Positions 1 to 8,898 are shown, numbered from the stretch's first letter. The stretch: DNA of 64,000 nt from Paenibacillus sp. An7 (GCF_009870785.1 NZ_WTWX01000002.1:1-64000), one strand, 5' to 3'. The notes: generated by a model from the sequence alone, not told the origin. Numbers and translations: made by a program.

Positions 1-98
1 TTGATGATTATATGGACCACTATAACAATACAAGAAAGCAATGGACATTAAAAAAAATGACTCCGGCAGCATACCGAAGCCATCTCATTGCCGCTTAA
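1..98 (+). CDS. IS3-family transposase OrfB, C-terminal end (partial)
   Basis: The reading frame from base 3 encodes the last 31 residues of a transposase and stops with TAA at 96-98. The piece contains DHYNNTRKQW and later MTPAAYR, which match the usual tail of IS3-family integrase-type transposases (a YN.xR.. element followed by a P-x-x-YR element). The catalytic DDE domain lies off the window, so intactness cannot be judged. Confidence 0.75.
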   Translation, partial: DDYMDHYNNTRKQWTLKKMTPAAYRSHLIAA

Positions 99-119
99 AT
101 AGCGGCACATCCTTTTTTT
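90..119 (+). terminator. Rho-independent terminator at the transposase stop codon
   Basis: GCCGCT (90-95) pairs with AGCGGC (101-106) around a TAAAT loop that contains the stop codon, and a T-run follows at 114-119. It would end transposase transcription inside the element. Confidence 0.6.
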
Positions 120-193
120 AAAACTGTCTACTTAATAGGGTTCAGTTCAAGATGCGCGTATCTGTTCTTCTTATTATTCAATATTCCGCTTTC

Positions 194-1450
194 TTATCCT
201 TCAAGCAGCAGTGATTCTGGGTCCTCTAACAATTCCTTCACCGTTACCAAGAAGCGAACTGCTTCACTGCCGTCAATAATACGATGATCATAAGATAGAG
301 CAATATACATCATTGGGCGATTCTCCATACGTTCATCATCAATAGCTACAGGGCGGACCTGAATCTTATGCATACCCAAGATTCCCACTTGCGGAGCATT
401 CAGGATTGGAGTAGATAAGAGTGAACCAAATACTCCGCCATTTGTGATGGTAAATGTTCCGCCTTGCAGTTCATTTAGAGACAAGGTATTCGAACGCGCT
501 TTAGATGCAAGTTCTCCAATGTTGCGTTCAATCTCAGCAAAGCTCAGACGGTCAGCATCGCGGACAACCGGAACAACAAGTCCTTCTTTAGCAGATACAG
601 CTATACCGATATCATAGTATTTTTTAAGAATAATATCGTCGCCGTCAATCTCCGCGTTAACTGTTGGGAATTGTTTAAGCGCCCCTACAACTGCTTTCGT
701 AAAGAATGACATAAAGCCAAGACCTACATCATGTTTTTCTTTGAATTTATCTTTACGACGTTTACGAACGTCCAAGATGGCAGTCATATCAACTTCATTA
801 AATGTAGTTAGCATAGCCGCAGTTTGTTGTGCCTCTACCAGACGCTTCGCAATGGTTGCGCGGCGGCGAGACATTCTCTGACGTTCTACTGGCTTAGTGA
901 AGCTTGCTTGTTCTTTTGGAGCAGAAGGAGCACTTGCCGGCTTACTAGGTGCTGCAGTAGGAGCCGTTTGCACCGAACCATGAGTTTTCACATCTTCCTG
1001 GTAGATACGTCCAATAGGATCGCGGCTCTGTACTTGATCAAGATCGATACCACGTTCACGGGCAAGCTTGCGTGCAGATGGAGAAGCTTTAGGGCTTCCG
1101 CTCTCAGCAGCATCCTCCTTTTGCTTGCTTTGTTCAGGAGCTGGTTCTGGCGACGCTGCAGGAGCCGGAGCTGCAGGAGCCGGAGCTGAAGCTGCTGCAG
1201 ATTCCTTAGCGCCTGCGCCTGCTTCAAGCAGTGCAATTGCTTCCCCGATTTGCACCGTATCTCCTTCTTGATGCAAGATGCTGGTGATTACACCGCTCTC
1301 TTCCGCACTAATCTCGATATTTACTTTATCGGTTTCAACTTCTAGAAGTACATCCCCTTGATTTACAGAGTCTCCTTCTTTAACGACCCATCTGGATATT
1401 GTCCCTTCCGTGATGGATTCCCCCATAGCCGGTACTTTAATTTCGCTCAC
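194..1450 (-). CDS. odhB: 2-oxoglutarate dehydrogenase E2, dihydrolipoyl succinyltransferase
   Basis: E2 core of the 2-oxoglutarate dehydrogenase complex, moving the succinyl group from lipoate to CoA in the TCA cycle. The 418-residue protein has the usual order: an N-terminal lipoyl domain with the lipoyl lysine at K42 (ETDKVNIE), an Ala/Pro-rich linker, an E3-binding domain at about 122-158 ([11 protein letters not shown]) and a catalytic domain ending in the HRIIDG motif (H389, D393). It starts with GTG behind GGAGGT with 8 nt spacing, 6 bp after the odhA stop, so the two genes form an operon. No clear terminator lies between its stop and the IS end at 149. Confidence 0.95.
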   Translation of the reverse strand: MSEIKVPAMGESITEGTISRWVVKEGDSVNQGDVLLEVETDKVNIEISAEESGVITSILHQEGDTVQIGEAIALLEAGAGAKESAAASAPAPAAPAPAASPEPAPEQSKQKEDAAESGSPKASPSARKLARERGIDLDQVQSRDPIGRIYQEDVKTHGSVQTAPTAAPSKPASAPSAPKEQASFTKPVERQRMSRRRATIAKRLVEAQQTAAMLTTFNEVDMTAILDVRKRRKDKFKEKHDVGLGFMSFFTKAVVGALKQFPTVNAEIDGDDIILKKYYDIGIAVSAKEGLVVPVVRDADRLSFAEIERNIGELASKARSNTLSLNELQGGTFTITNGGVFGSLLSTPILNAPQVGILGMHKIQVRPVAIDDERMENRPMMYIALSYDHRIIDGSEAVRFLVTVKELLEDPESLLLEG

Positions 1451-1456
1451 AGCAAG

Positions 1457-4348
1457 CTACCTCCCCAGTGGTATGTTTTTCTTCGAATTTTGTTTCAATA
1501 CTTTAGCGATAATTTGTTGTTGTTCTTGAATATGAACGTGCTGGAATCCCGTAGCTGGGCTTGAATGCTCGGTACGTCCCGCATACTCCACTTTAACACC
1601 TTCTGGTGCAAGACCGCGCAGTTTGGGTTCCATATAGTTCCAGGCTCCCATATTTTTAGGTTCTTCCTGAGTCCATACGAGTTCTTTCAGATTGCGGAAT
1701 CTAGCCAGTATCCGTTTAATCTCCTGTTCAGGGAATGGATACAGCTGTTCTACACGGATAATATGAAGCCAGGACCAGTCTTTTTCCTTATCTTTATCAA
1801 TAGCCTCTTCTAGATCAATAGCTATCTTGCCGCTGCATAACAATACACGTTCCACTCCCTCTGACTGTATACCGAGGTTAGGTTGTTCGAGTACTGCCTG
1901 GAAACTGCCTTCGCTAAGCAGCTTAGCTGGCGATGCTACTCTAGGGTTACGAATCAGGCTCTTCGGTGACATGAGTACGAGCGGCCTTGCGTCTTCGGTT
2001 TCCGTCAAAGCAGCTTGGCGACGAAGTAAGTGGAAGTATTGCGCACTGCTTGAGAGATTGGCAACAATCCAGTTATCATCCGCACTCATCTGCAGGAAAC
2101 GTTCTAATCTTGCACTTGTATGTTCAGGTCCCTGTCCTTCACTTGCGTGAGGTAAAAGCATAACCAAACTCGAATTCTGAGACCATTTCGAACGGCCAGA
2201 AGATATAAACTGATCAAAGACAACTTGAGCACAGTTAGCAAAATCACCGAATTGCGCTTCCCAGATGACAAGCGTCTCTGGAGAGAAAACATTATATCCA
2301 TACTCAAATCCAAGAACAGATTCTTCTGATAAAGGACTATTATGAAGAGCAAATGACGCTTTAGCTTGCGGCAGACGATGCAGCATGTTGTACTCTTTGC
2401 CTGTCTCCGTATCATGTAGAACCAGGTTACGATGGGCAAAGGTTGCACGCTGTGCATCTTGCCCCGTCATTCGAATCGGTTTACCATCCGCAAGGATCGA
2501 AGCAAAGGCCAATGTTTCAGCCAAACTCCAGTCTACCTTTTCTCCCTCATCCAGAGCATTCTGACGACGTTGTAAAATTCTCTGCAGCTTCGGATACACC
2601 TTGAATCCTTCCGGCCATTTCAGTAATTCTGAATTGATCTCACGAAGTTTTTCTAACGGTACCCCAGTCGGCATATTCGTCATTCGTTCTGGTCGATCCA
2701 GACGTTTACTGCCCGCATCCACTTTATTATGAACTTCTTCATGACTTACCGTTCCTTGTTTTACTTCCTCGTAAGCCTGTTTCAGAACACGCTGCGCTTC
2801 TGTACGATACTCAGCCAGAAGATCGGATGAAATTCCCTTTTGGCTAAGATACTCAGCGTACAATTCAGTAACTAGCGCATGCTTTTTCACTTTTGCATAC
2901 ACAGTAGGTTGTGTCGTTTCCGGATCATCGGTCTCATTATGACCATAACGGCGATAACCAATCAGATCTATTAAAAAGTCTTTCTTATAGCGGTTTCGGT
3001 ACGCTGATGCAAGTCTCATCGCAGCAACACATGCTTCAGGATGATCCGCATTAACGTGGACAATCGGAATTTCATAACCTTTTGCCAAATCGCTAGAATA
3101 AAGCGTAGACCGTGAGTCATCGCTGTTCGTTGTAAAACCTACTCGATTATTTACGATAACATGAAGTGTTCCGCCATTCTGGTACCCCTTCAGTGCTTTA
3201 AAATTCAAAGTTTCAGCTACGATACCCTCACCAGGGAAAGCAGCGTCACCATGCATTAGAATCGTTGCGGCTTTAGATACGTCCTGTTTAGGATAACCTG
3301 ACTCGCTTCGATCTTCTTGCGCAGCACGAGCGAAACCTTGAACGACAGGGTTCACGTACTCGAGGTGACTCGGATTATTTGCAAGAGTGATTTTGGCCTG
3401 AATGTTATCCGCTTTTTTAAGCGTGCGTGTAGCACCTAAATGATATTTTACGTCACCCGTCCAGCCATAGTTCACACCGGAAGATGATTCCGAAGGAACA
3501 AGATCCTTGTTGATCGCTTGATGGAACTTGGAGAAGATTTTGCCATAAGGCTTACCAAGAATATGAGCAAGCACATTAAGTCTACCCCTATGAGCCATCC
3601 CCATTAGAATATGACTTGAACCTGCATCCGTCATCGTATCAATAAAAGTATCAAGCATAGGGACAAGCATGTCATTGCCTTCAATAGAAAACCATTTTTG
3701 TCCAACGAATGTCCTGTGCAAAAATTGTTCAAACTGTTCAACTTCTACCAAACGTTTTAAAAGTCCTTTTCGTTCTTCTTCCTTAAGTTCCTCTTGTAAT
3801 TTGCCCGACTCGATATATTCATTAAGCCACTTTCGTTCTTCTTCGTCCTGAATATGCGTGAACTCAAAAGCGATCGGCCCAGTATATAATTCATTTAGAC
3901 GCGTGACAGCATCTAGAGCTGTTTGGGTAGTCTGATCTGCATTCTCCCACACAATAGAGGCAGGCAATGATCTTAAATCCTGCTCGCTGAGACCGAAATG
4001 CCCAGGAGATAGAAGATCTGTATCTGTATTTTCACTGATTCCAAGAGGATCAATATCTGCTTTTAAATGACCGAATCTTCGTATATTTTGTACTAATTCA
4101 CCTATTGTAACCGCTTTCCTTAAAAGGTGGATATCAGCTACACCGGAAGCAACCGTACTCCCTGTCTCATTATTACTTGTTTTTTCCTCTACAGGAGGAG
4201 GTCCCCATTGCTCAAAGAGTAAACGGTATTCAGCATCTACCAAATCCGGATTTACTATATAAATATCATATTGTTCTTGAACATAACCCATATTAGGTCC
4301 GTAATAAGCTTTCCAAGGGCTTTGCATATTGCCATCTTCGTTAGCCAT
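1457..4348 (-). CDS. odhA: 2-oxoglutarate dehydrogenase E1 component
   Basis: Thiamine-diphosphate-dependent E1 subunit that decarboxylates 2-oxoglutarate and succinylates the lipoyl group of OdhB. The 963-residue length is close to Bacillus OdhA. Visible landmarks are the SHILMGMAHRGRLNVL segment and the ThDP/Mg region with GDAAFPGEG followed by VIVNNRVGFTT, then the pyrimidine-binding and C-terminal transketolase-like domains. The start was set at the ATG at 4348 (MANEDG), which has GGAGGG 7 nt upstream; an in-frame start 6 codons earlier has no such site. A possible -10 (TATAAT on the minus strand, 4425-4430) lies about 77 nt upstream. Confidence 0.95.
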   Translation of the reverse strand: MANEDGNMQSPWKAYYGPNMGYVQEQYDIYIVNPDLVDAEYRLLFEQWGPPPVEEKTSNNETGSTVASGVADIHLLRKAVTIGELVQNIRRFGHLKADIDPLGISENTDTDLLSPGHFGLSEQDLRSLPASIVWENADQTTQTALDAVTRLNELYTGPIAFEFTHIQDEEERKWLNEYIESGKLQEELKEEERKGLLKRLVEVEQFEQFLHRTFVGQKWFSIEGNDMLVPMLDTFIDTMTDAGSSHILMGMAHRGRLNVLAHILGKPYGKIFSKFHQAINKDLVPSESSSGVNYGWTGDVKYHLGATRTLKKADNIQAKITLANNPSHLEYVNPVVQGFARAAQEDRSESGYPKQDVSKAATILMHGDAAFPGEGIVAETLNFKALKGYQNGGTLHVIVNNRVGFTTNSDDSRSTLYSSDLAKGYEIPIVHVNADHPEACVAAMRLASAYRNRYKKDFLIDLIGYRRYGHNETDDPETTQPTVYAKVKKHALVTELYAEYLSQKGISSDLLAEYRTEAQRVLKQAYEEVKQGTVSHEEVHNKVDAGSKRLDRPERMTNMPTGVPLEKLREINSELLKWPEGFKVYPKLQRILQRRQNALDEGEKVDWSLAETLAFASILADGKPIRMTGQDAQRATFAHRNLVLHDTETGKEYNMLHRLPQAKASFALHNSPLSEESVLGFEYGYNVFSPETLVIWEAQFGDFANCAQVVFDQFISSGRSKWSQNSSLVMLLPHASEGQGPEHTSARLERFLQMSADDNWIVANLSSSAQYFHLLRRQAALTETEDARPLVLMSPKSLIRNPRVASPAKLLSEGSFQAVLEQPNLGIQSEGVERVLLCSGKIAIDLEEAIDKDKEKDWSWLHIIRVEQLYPFPEQEIKRILARFRNLKELVWTQEEPKNMGAWNYMEPKLRGLAPEGVKVEYAGRTEHSSPATGFQHVHIQEQQQIIAKVLKQNSKKNIPLGR

Positions 4349-4366
4349 AAATGTTCCCTCCGTCAA

Positions 4367-5061
4367 TTATTTTGGATTGTTCCAGGACGGAATACCATAT
4401 AAAAATCTGATTAATTAAAAACATATTATAAATCGTTAATATGAAGAGAATATGAATTAACTTCAGTAATGAATCGCTCTTTGGTCATCCTCATCTTTCA
4501 TTACATAGCTACATAATTCATGAATTACGGGCACTCACAATAGAAAGGTGAGTTTCTTTATTTCATATAGTAGATGTAAACTGATGCTCATGTTAGCCCA
4601 AGGCGGTCACCTCATTTAATTATTCTACCGATCCCAAAGGATGGTTGTGGTTCCTGATTCTATTCTATAAAGATTTGAAGCGAAGAGCATTTCCAATTTT
4701 AAAGGTAATTGATGCATTAATTAGATGAATCATTATTTACGTTTCAATACACCAATTATATATTCTACCAAATAACGAGTAAGAAGACAAAAGTCTTGGA
4801 AATCTCCTCTTTTAAAAAGGTAGTTACTATATCTATAGTACCCTACTTTTCACGATTTGAATGGATTTTATACTTTTTAGCCAACTGTTGAAATTGAGCT
4901 AATGCTTTTACGATGGAGAGTCTCTTCATTTGCGGAGTAGAATTATATTCTTGTTAACAAGAATATATATAAAATCATTGGTTTCATTCCGGCATATTGT
5001 GGTAACCATAAGGCAAGAGTAATTTCATTAATCAATGGATTTGGCAAAGGAGGAATGATGC
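4367..5061. other. Long AT-rich intergenic region between odhA and the oxidoreductase gene
   Basis: Nearly 700 bp without a supported gene separates two divergent transcription units. It holds a candidate -10 for odhA (4425-4430), a weak dyad ACTCAC/GTGAGT (4533-4553) and a 24-bp perfect palindrome (4944-4967). No RNA family was recognised and no small ORF with a good ribosome binding site was seen. Confidence 0.5.
4944..4967. promoter_or_regulatory. 24-bp perfect palindrome, candidate operator
   Basis: The left half TATATTCTTGTT (4944-4955) is followed directly by its exact reverse complement. It lies about 95 bp upstream of the oxidoreductase start. A dyad without a loop and without a following T-run looks like a dimeric repressor site rather than a terminator. 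The regulator is unknown. Confidence 0.5.
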
Positions 5062-6147
5062 TTGGAACGTACAATTAAAATCGGAATCATTGGAAGCGGA
5101 GGTATTGCAAGAGCTCATGCAAATGCCTATAAACAACTTGACTATGTAGAGGTTGTAGCTGTTGCGGACATTATTTCAGGCAAAGCGTCCTTATTCATAG
5201 AACAAACAAATCTGCCTATGGCAAAAGCCTTTGATGATCATCAACATCTGCTGGAACTGGACCTCGATGGTGTCAGCATCTGTACACCGAACTTCTCCCA
5301 TTACAATATTACTATTGATGCACTGAATGCAGGAAAGCATGTCATGGTAGAGAAACCGATGTCAGTAACACTCGATCAAGCGATTGAAATGGTAGAGGTC
5401 TCTAAACGCACGGGAAAGATGCTTACTGTCGGATTTCAACACAGATATGATCCAAATATGCAGTCCATTCGCAGCCTGATTCAAGATGGACAGCTTGGAA
5501 AGGTATATTATGTCGAAGCAGGCGGCGGCCGTAGGCGCGGTATGCCTGGGGGTACATTCATCAGAAAAGATCTTGCCGGCGCAGGAGCCATGGCAGACAT
5601 TGGCTGCTATTCTCTAGATATGGTTCTCCATGCGCTAGGTTATCCAAAGCCGCTTACGGTATCTGCCTATACCTCCAATTATTTTGGCACGAACCCCAAA
5701 TATCACCCAGAAGCAAATATGTTTAACGTAGAAGACTTTGGTGCGGCGATGGTTCGATTAGAAGGCGATATTTTGCTAAGCTACAAAATCTCCTGGGCTA
5801 TGCATATGGATACACTCGGACCCTCGATGTTTCTTGGGACGGATGCTGGTTTAAAAGTTACTCCTGCAGGAAGCGGTCCTTGGAGCGGAGGCTGGGAAGG
5901 CCGAATCGGCAGTATGACGCTGTATCACGACATTGCTGGTCATCATACAGAAAGTCCTCTTCCTATTCAACATCATCAGCTCAATTTATTTCATGCAAAG
6001 ATATTTGACTACGCTAATGCCATTCAAAAACGGTTACCCGCTCCCATACCGGGTGAGCAAATTTTATATAATCAGGCGATCATTGACGGAGTTCTCCGTT
6101 CCTCAGCAGCAAGAAAAGAAGTGACGATTGAAATTCCTGATTTATAG
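5062..6147 (+). CDS. Gfo/Idh/MocA family NAD(P)-dependent oxidoreductase
   Basis: Cytosolic sugar or inositol-type dehydrogenase of 361 residues. The N-terminal Rossmann fold shows GIIGSGGIARAHA, and the conserved EKPM motif carries the family lysine at about residue 95; the C-terminal alpha/beta domain includes GGTFIRKDLAGAGAMADIG. The start is TTG at 5062 behind AAGGAGG with 8 nt spacing; the nearby ATGs are in another frame that stops after 7 codons. The gene stands alone, followed by a terminator and preceded by a palindrome that may be its operator. The substrate cannot be told from the sequence. Confidence 0.9.
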   Translation: MERTIKIGIIGSGGIARAHANAYKQLDYVEVVAVADIISGKASLFIEQTNLPMAKAFDDHQHLLELDLDGVSICTPNFSHYNITIDALNAGKHVMVEKPMSVTLDQAIEMVEVSKRTGKMLTVGFQHRYDPNMQSIRSLIQDGQLGKVYYVEAGGGRRRGMPGGTFIRKDLAGAGAMADIGCYSLDMVLHALGYPKPLTVSAYTSNYFGTNPKYHPEANMFNVEDFGAAMVRLEGDILLSYKISWAMHMDTLGPSMFLGTDAGLKVTPAGSGPWSGGWEGRIGSMTLYHDIAGHHTESPLPIQHHQLNLFHAKIFDYANAIQKRLPAPIPGEQILYNQAIIDGVLRSSAARKEVTIEIPDL

Positions 6148-6184
6148 CAAAGCAATAAAAAATCACAGCAATAAGAAAAACAAA

Positions 6185-6226
6185 AAGCCATCTATCCTGT
6201 TGAGGATTACGATGGCTTATTTCTCA
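6185..6226 (+). terminator. Terminator after the oxidoreductase gene
   Basis: AAGCCATC (6185-6192) pairs with GATGGCTT (6211-6218); an inner ATCCT/AGGAT stem extends the hairpin, and a T-rich stretch follows. It may also serve the small convergent gene at 6240-6350. Confidence 0.7.
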
Positions 6227-6239
6227 TAATTCAATCTTC

Positions 6240-6350
6240 TCACTGCTTCAACTCTTTAACCTGTTCTTCGAGACGCCTTATTCTTTTGATCAAACTATAA
6301 ATAATAGGAGTATAAGCTGCACAAGTAATGACTAAAATCTCAAGAATCAT
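6240..6350 (-). CDS. Small membrane protein of 36 residues, unknown function
   Basis: A 36-codon frame starts with ATG at 6350 behind AAGGAGGTG with ideal spacing and ends at 6240. The product begins MILEILVITCAAYTPIIYS, a hydrophobic stretch long enough for one membrane segment, and ends in a charged tail (KRIRRLEEQVKELKQ) with heptad-like spacing. It starts 3 nt after the end of the upstream GNAT gene on the same strand, so the two are probably co-transcribed. No family was recognised; the strong ribosome binding site is the main support. Confidence 0.6.
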   Translation of the reverse strand: MILEILVITCAAYTPIIYSLIKRIRRLEEQVKELKQ

Positions 6351-6353
6351 AGG

Positions 6354-6812
6354 CTACACCTCCTTGGATAGACGCAGCATATCTACACAAGGTATACCAT
6401 TTTCGATAATAGGGTCAGGATAGTGTTTAATAAAAAAATCACGGTCAATTCCCGTAATTCGGAACCCTTCTCTTTGATACAATCCGAGCTGATCCAGACT
6501 TGAATTGCCAGTACCGATCTCAATAGTCAAGGCTCCCTGATCCTTTGCATGATCAAATGCACAGCGCAGTAATGCTCTTCCTATGCCCTTACCCTGATAC
6601 TCCTCTTTCACTGCCAAATTTACAATCTCATACGTTTGCGGTCTGGTATGCAGCAGCACCACAATTCCTATAATCGCTCCATGAGATACGGCAACGCTTA
6701 TTTGTCCGCGGGGAAGGTATTCGTCTATCACAGCTTTCGATGGATCAGCGAGGAGTAATAGATCATAAGGTACGAGATCTTCCTTCTCCATTGACCGGAT
6801 CGTGTATTCCAT
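6354..6812 (-). CDS. GNAT family N-acetyltransferase
   Basis: Acetyl-CoA-dependent N-acetyltransferase of 152 residues, substrate unknown. The acetyl-CoA loop is visible as EYQGKGIGRALLRCA after the beta-strand YEIVNLAVK, and a C-terminal YQREGFRITG element follows, all typical of GNAT folds. The start was placed at the ATG at 6812 because GGGGGA lies 6 nt upstream; an earlier in-frame ATG at 6863 has no clear site. It lies between the 36-residue membrane protein and the ABM-domain gene on the same strand, a likely small operon. Confidence 0.85.
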   Translation of the reverse strand: MEYTIRSMEKEDLVPYDLLLLADPSKAVIDEYLPRGQISVAVSHGAIIGIVVLLHTRPQTYEIVNLAVKEEYQGKGIGRALLRCAFDHAKDQGALTIEIGTGNSSLDQLGLYQREGFRITGIDRDFFIKHYPDPIIENGIPCVDMLRLSKEV

Positions 6813-6866
6813 ATCTGTTCCCCCTTGATGCATCGGAAATGCGAAAATGCTTTTATAGTTCACTAT

Positions 6867-7160
6867 TTACAAACTAACCTGCACGAAATGCTCTACTTTT
6901 GGAAAAGGATCATAGTAGTGATGCAGAATCCCTTTCCACTGCTGATATTCTTTCGAACCTCGAAATCCAATCGTGTGATCCTCCAGTGTTTCCCATTGAA
7001 CTAACAGGAGATACTGATGATCTGTTTCCATACATTTGTACAATTCATGATGAATATACCCTGTCATGCTTGATATGATCGTAGATGCCTTAGCAAAATC
7101 TTGTTCAAAAGCAGATTCATTCCCTTTCGTTACATACAGCATGGCACTTTCCAGAATCAT
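6867..7160 (-). CDS. Antibiotic biosynthesis monooxygenase (ABM) domain protein
   Basis: A 97-residue single-domain protein of the dimeric ferredoxin-like ABM superfamily. Typical features are the start MLYVTKGNESAFEQDF, a middle QYLLLVQWETLEDH strand-helix and a C-terminal HHYYDPFPKVEHF. Members include small monooxygenases and haem-degrading enzymes, but many have no known substrate. It sits 15 bp downstream of the DinB-like gene and just upstream of a GNAT gene, all on one strand. Confidence 0.85.
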   Translation of the reverse strand: MILESAMLYVTKGNESAFEQDFAKASTIISSMTGYIHHELYKCMETDHQYLLLVQWETLEDHTIGFRGSKEYQQWKGILHHYYDPFPKVEHFVQVSL

Positions 7161-7175
7161 CGTGCATCGTCCTCG

Positions 7176-7658
7176 CTATAAAGGTTTAGACATATCTTCA
7201 AGTTGTTTCATATGATGGCGATCGTGCCAAATAAAATCTTCAACATAACTTTGTACCGTAAAAGGTCCGCCATCAAGTCCCTTATATTCTTTCGTCCAAT
7301 CCTCAGCAGGCAGCTCATGAAGCGCACGGATAATCTGCTCCCGGTATTGGAGTGTTTCTTGCACTAACTCTTCTATACTGATCGTATGTGCATGTTCACG
7401 CGCCGCCTCATTAAATATATCAAAATCCAGATGCTGAATTTGCAGCTGTTTCTCTTCTCCCGAAATGATCAGAGATATCGCACCTTCCCAAAAATAACGA
7501 TCCCAGCGCATCATATGACTAACCAGCTCACGAACTGTCCATTTCCCTACTGCAACCGGGGTATCCCAAAGCGTATTCTTCTCTATACTCCACTTGTGGA
7601 ACCAGTCATGCCATTCGTGAAAAGACACAATCAAGGAATTTTTTTGCAGTGTATTCAC
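7176..7658 (-). CDS. DinB-like four-helix bundle protein
   Basis: About 160 residues of the DinB/YfiT-like superfamily, metal-binding four-helix bundles often linked to thiol-dependent transferases. The possible metal ligands are the histidine in ELVSHMMRWD and the pair in WHDRHHMKQL near the C-terminus. The start is uncertain: the GTG at 7658 has GAGGGG upstream and gives a family-typical length, whereas the frame extends to a GTG at 7748 that has no ribosome binding site. The gene follows murG by about 100 bp. Confidence 0.8.
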   Translation of the reverse strand: MNTLQKNSLIVSFHEWHDWFHKWSIEKNTLWDTPVAVGKWTVRELVSHMMRWDRYFWEGAISLIISGEEKQLQIQHLDFDIFNEAAREHAHTISIEELVQETLQYREQIIRALHELPAEDWTKEYKGLDGGPFTVQSYVEDFIWHDRHHMKQLEDMSKPL

Positions 7659-7758
7659 TTCGTCTTCATCCCCTCGCAGAAATAGATTGGAATAGATATC
7701 AATTCTGAATTCATTCGTCAAGATACAAGAAATTCCCTGCTTTTCCACAAAATAAAAC

Positions 7759-8835
7759 TTATTTCAAACGTGAATTTTCAATAATCTTGATGATTTCTGA
7801 TATCGGGTCTTGTCGATCATAATCCAGCATCTGCGCTTTGATTTTTTCTTTATTCTCATCCAGTAAACGAATGGATTCAAGCAAGGTATCTTCGGCTAGA
7901 TCTTCTTCCCATAAGATATGAGCATAACCAGACTTTTCAAAGGATTTGGCATTCAAAAGCTGATCTCCACGGCTTACTTTCTCAGATAATGGGATCAGCA
8001 GCATCGGTTTATGTAAGGTTAAGAATTCAAATATTGCATTCGAACCTGCTCTTGAAATCACCATATCCGCTAATGCAAGCACATCGGGAAGTTCATCCTG
8101 AAGATATTCAAATGCCTTGTAGCCTTGTACCGAATCCATCTCTAAGTCCACTTGGCCTTTCCCGCAGAGATGTACAATCTGATATTTTTGTGTAAGCTGG
8201 GTTGCTATAGCCCGCAAAGTATCATTCATCTTCTTCGCACCGAGGCTGCCACCCATAAATAACAGTACCGGCTTCTCTTGCTCAAAACCAAGCCATCTTC
8301 TGGCTCGCTCCTTGTCGCCTTGCCGTAATTCTTCTCTAACAACAGCCCCTACATGGATTGCCTTATTTCCTTTTAGATGTTTTACCGCTTCTTCAAAGGT
8401 GGTACATACCTTCGTAGCAAAAGCCAGAGCAATTCGGTTAGCGAGACCCGGGGTAAGATCCGATTCATGAATAACAACGGGGATTTTACGCATCCATGCA
8501 GCCATAACAACGGGAACAGAGACAAATCCGCCTTTCGAAAATACAATAGAGGGTTTCACATCTCCAAGGTACTGGTAAGCTTCACCCACCCCTTTTAGCA
8601 CTCTAAAAGGATCTTTCAAATTCTTAACACTAAGGTACCGGCGTAGTTTCCCTGTTGCTATTGCTTTATAACTCACCTCTTCTAGAGACTGGACAAGTTC
8701 TTTTTCAATACCATCTCTAGAACCTATATAATGTACCTTTTCACCCTTTTGCAGAAAATAAGGAATAAGTGCCAAATTCACGGTTACATGTCCGGCTGAT
8801 CCTCCCCCGGTAAAAACAATCGCTTGTTGTTCCAT
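7759..8835 (-). CDS. murG: MurG-like UDP-GlcNAc:lipid I glycosyltransferase (paralogue)
   Basis: A GT28 family glycosyltransferase of 358 residues that would add GlcNAc to undecaprenyl-PP-MurNAc-pentapeptide at the inner face of the membrane. N-terminal GGGSAGHVT, VFSKGGFVSVPV and HESDLTPGLANR, and C-terminal GGSLGAKKMN and SRAGSNAIFE, match MurG landmarks. The first loop reads GSAGH rather than the usual GTGGH and lacks the following proline, and the gene is far from any division/cell-wall cluster. It therefore resembles the extra MurG copies of some Bacillales; the role could be specialised. ATG start with GGAG 7 nt upstream. Confidence 0.85.
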   Translation of the reverse strand: MEQQAIVFTGGGSAGHVTVNLALIPYFLQKGEKVHYIGSRDGIEKELVQSLEEVSYKAIATGKLRRYLSVKNLKDPFRVLKGVGEAYQYLGDVKPSIVFSKGGFVSVPVVMAAWMRKIPVVIHESDLTPGLANRIALAFATKVCTTFEEAVKHLKGNKAIHVGAVVREELRQGDKERARRWLGFEQEKPVLLFMGGSLGAKKMNDTLRAIATQLTQKYQIVHLCGKGQVDLEMDSVQGYKAFEYLQDELPDVLALADMVISRAGSNAIFEFLTLHKPMLLIPLSEKVSRGDQLLNAKSFEKSGYAHILWEEDLAEDTLLESIRLLDENKEKIKAQMLDYDRQDPISEIIKIIENSRLK

Positions 8836-8883
8836 TTATATGCTCCACTCCTGTCTCATTGCGTTCATACCTACTTTATTAGA

Positions 8884-8898
8884 TAATAATCATTATTA
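8884..8898. promoter_or_regulatory. Possible Fur/PerR-type box
   Basis: TAATAAT-C-ATTATTA is a perfect 7-1-7 inverted repeat. It differs from the Fur 7-1-7 consensus (TGATAATNATTATCA) and the PerR consensus (TTATAATNATTATAA) by one base per half. It lies in the murG-patB divergent spacer, 38 bp before the patB start. AT-rich repeats can arise by chance. Confidence 0.3.

Larger units (their letters stand above)
1..149 (+). mobile_element. Right end of an IS3-family insertion sequence (partial)
   Basis: The window opens inside the 3' part of a transposase whose C-terminus resembles IS3-family (IS150-like) OrfB proteins. The element seems to end at about 149: the reverse complement of 121-149 begins TGAACTGAACCC, in the style of IS3/IS150 terminal inverted repeats that begin with TG. 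The left end and any target duplication lie outside the window. The element ends only about 44 bp after the odhB stop codon, in convergent orientation. Confidence 0.7.

Noticed and set aside
988-1271. Long open frames on both strands opposite the odhB linker
   Set aside because: They arise from the repetitive Ala/Pro-coding sequence of the linker, lack ribosome binding sites and resemble no protein.
4515-4553. AATTCATGAATT palindrome and ACTCAC/GTGAGT dyad in the odhA upstream spacer
   Set aside because: Short, AT-rich or weak stems without a good T-run or known consensus; expected by chance in 700 bp of such sequence.
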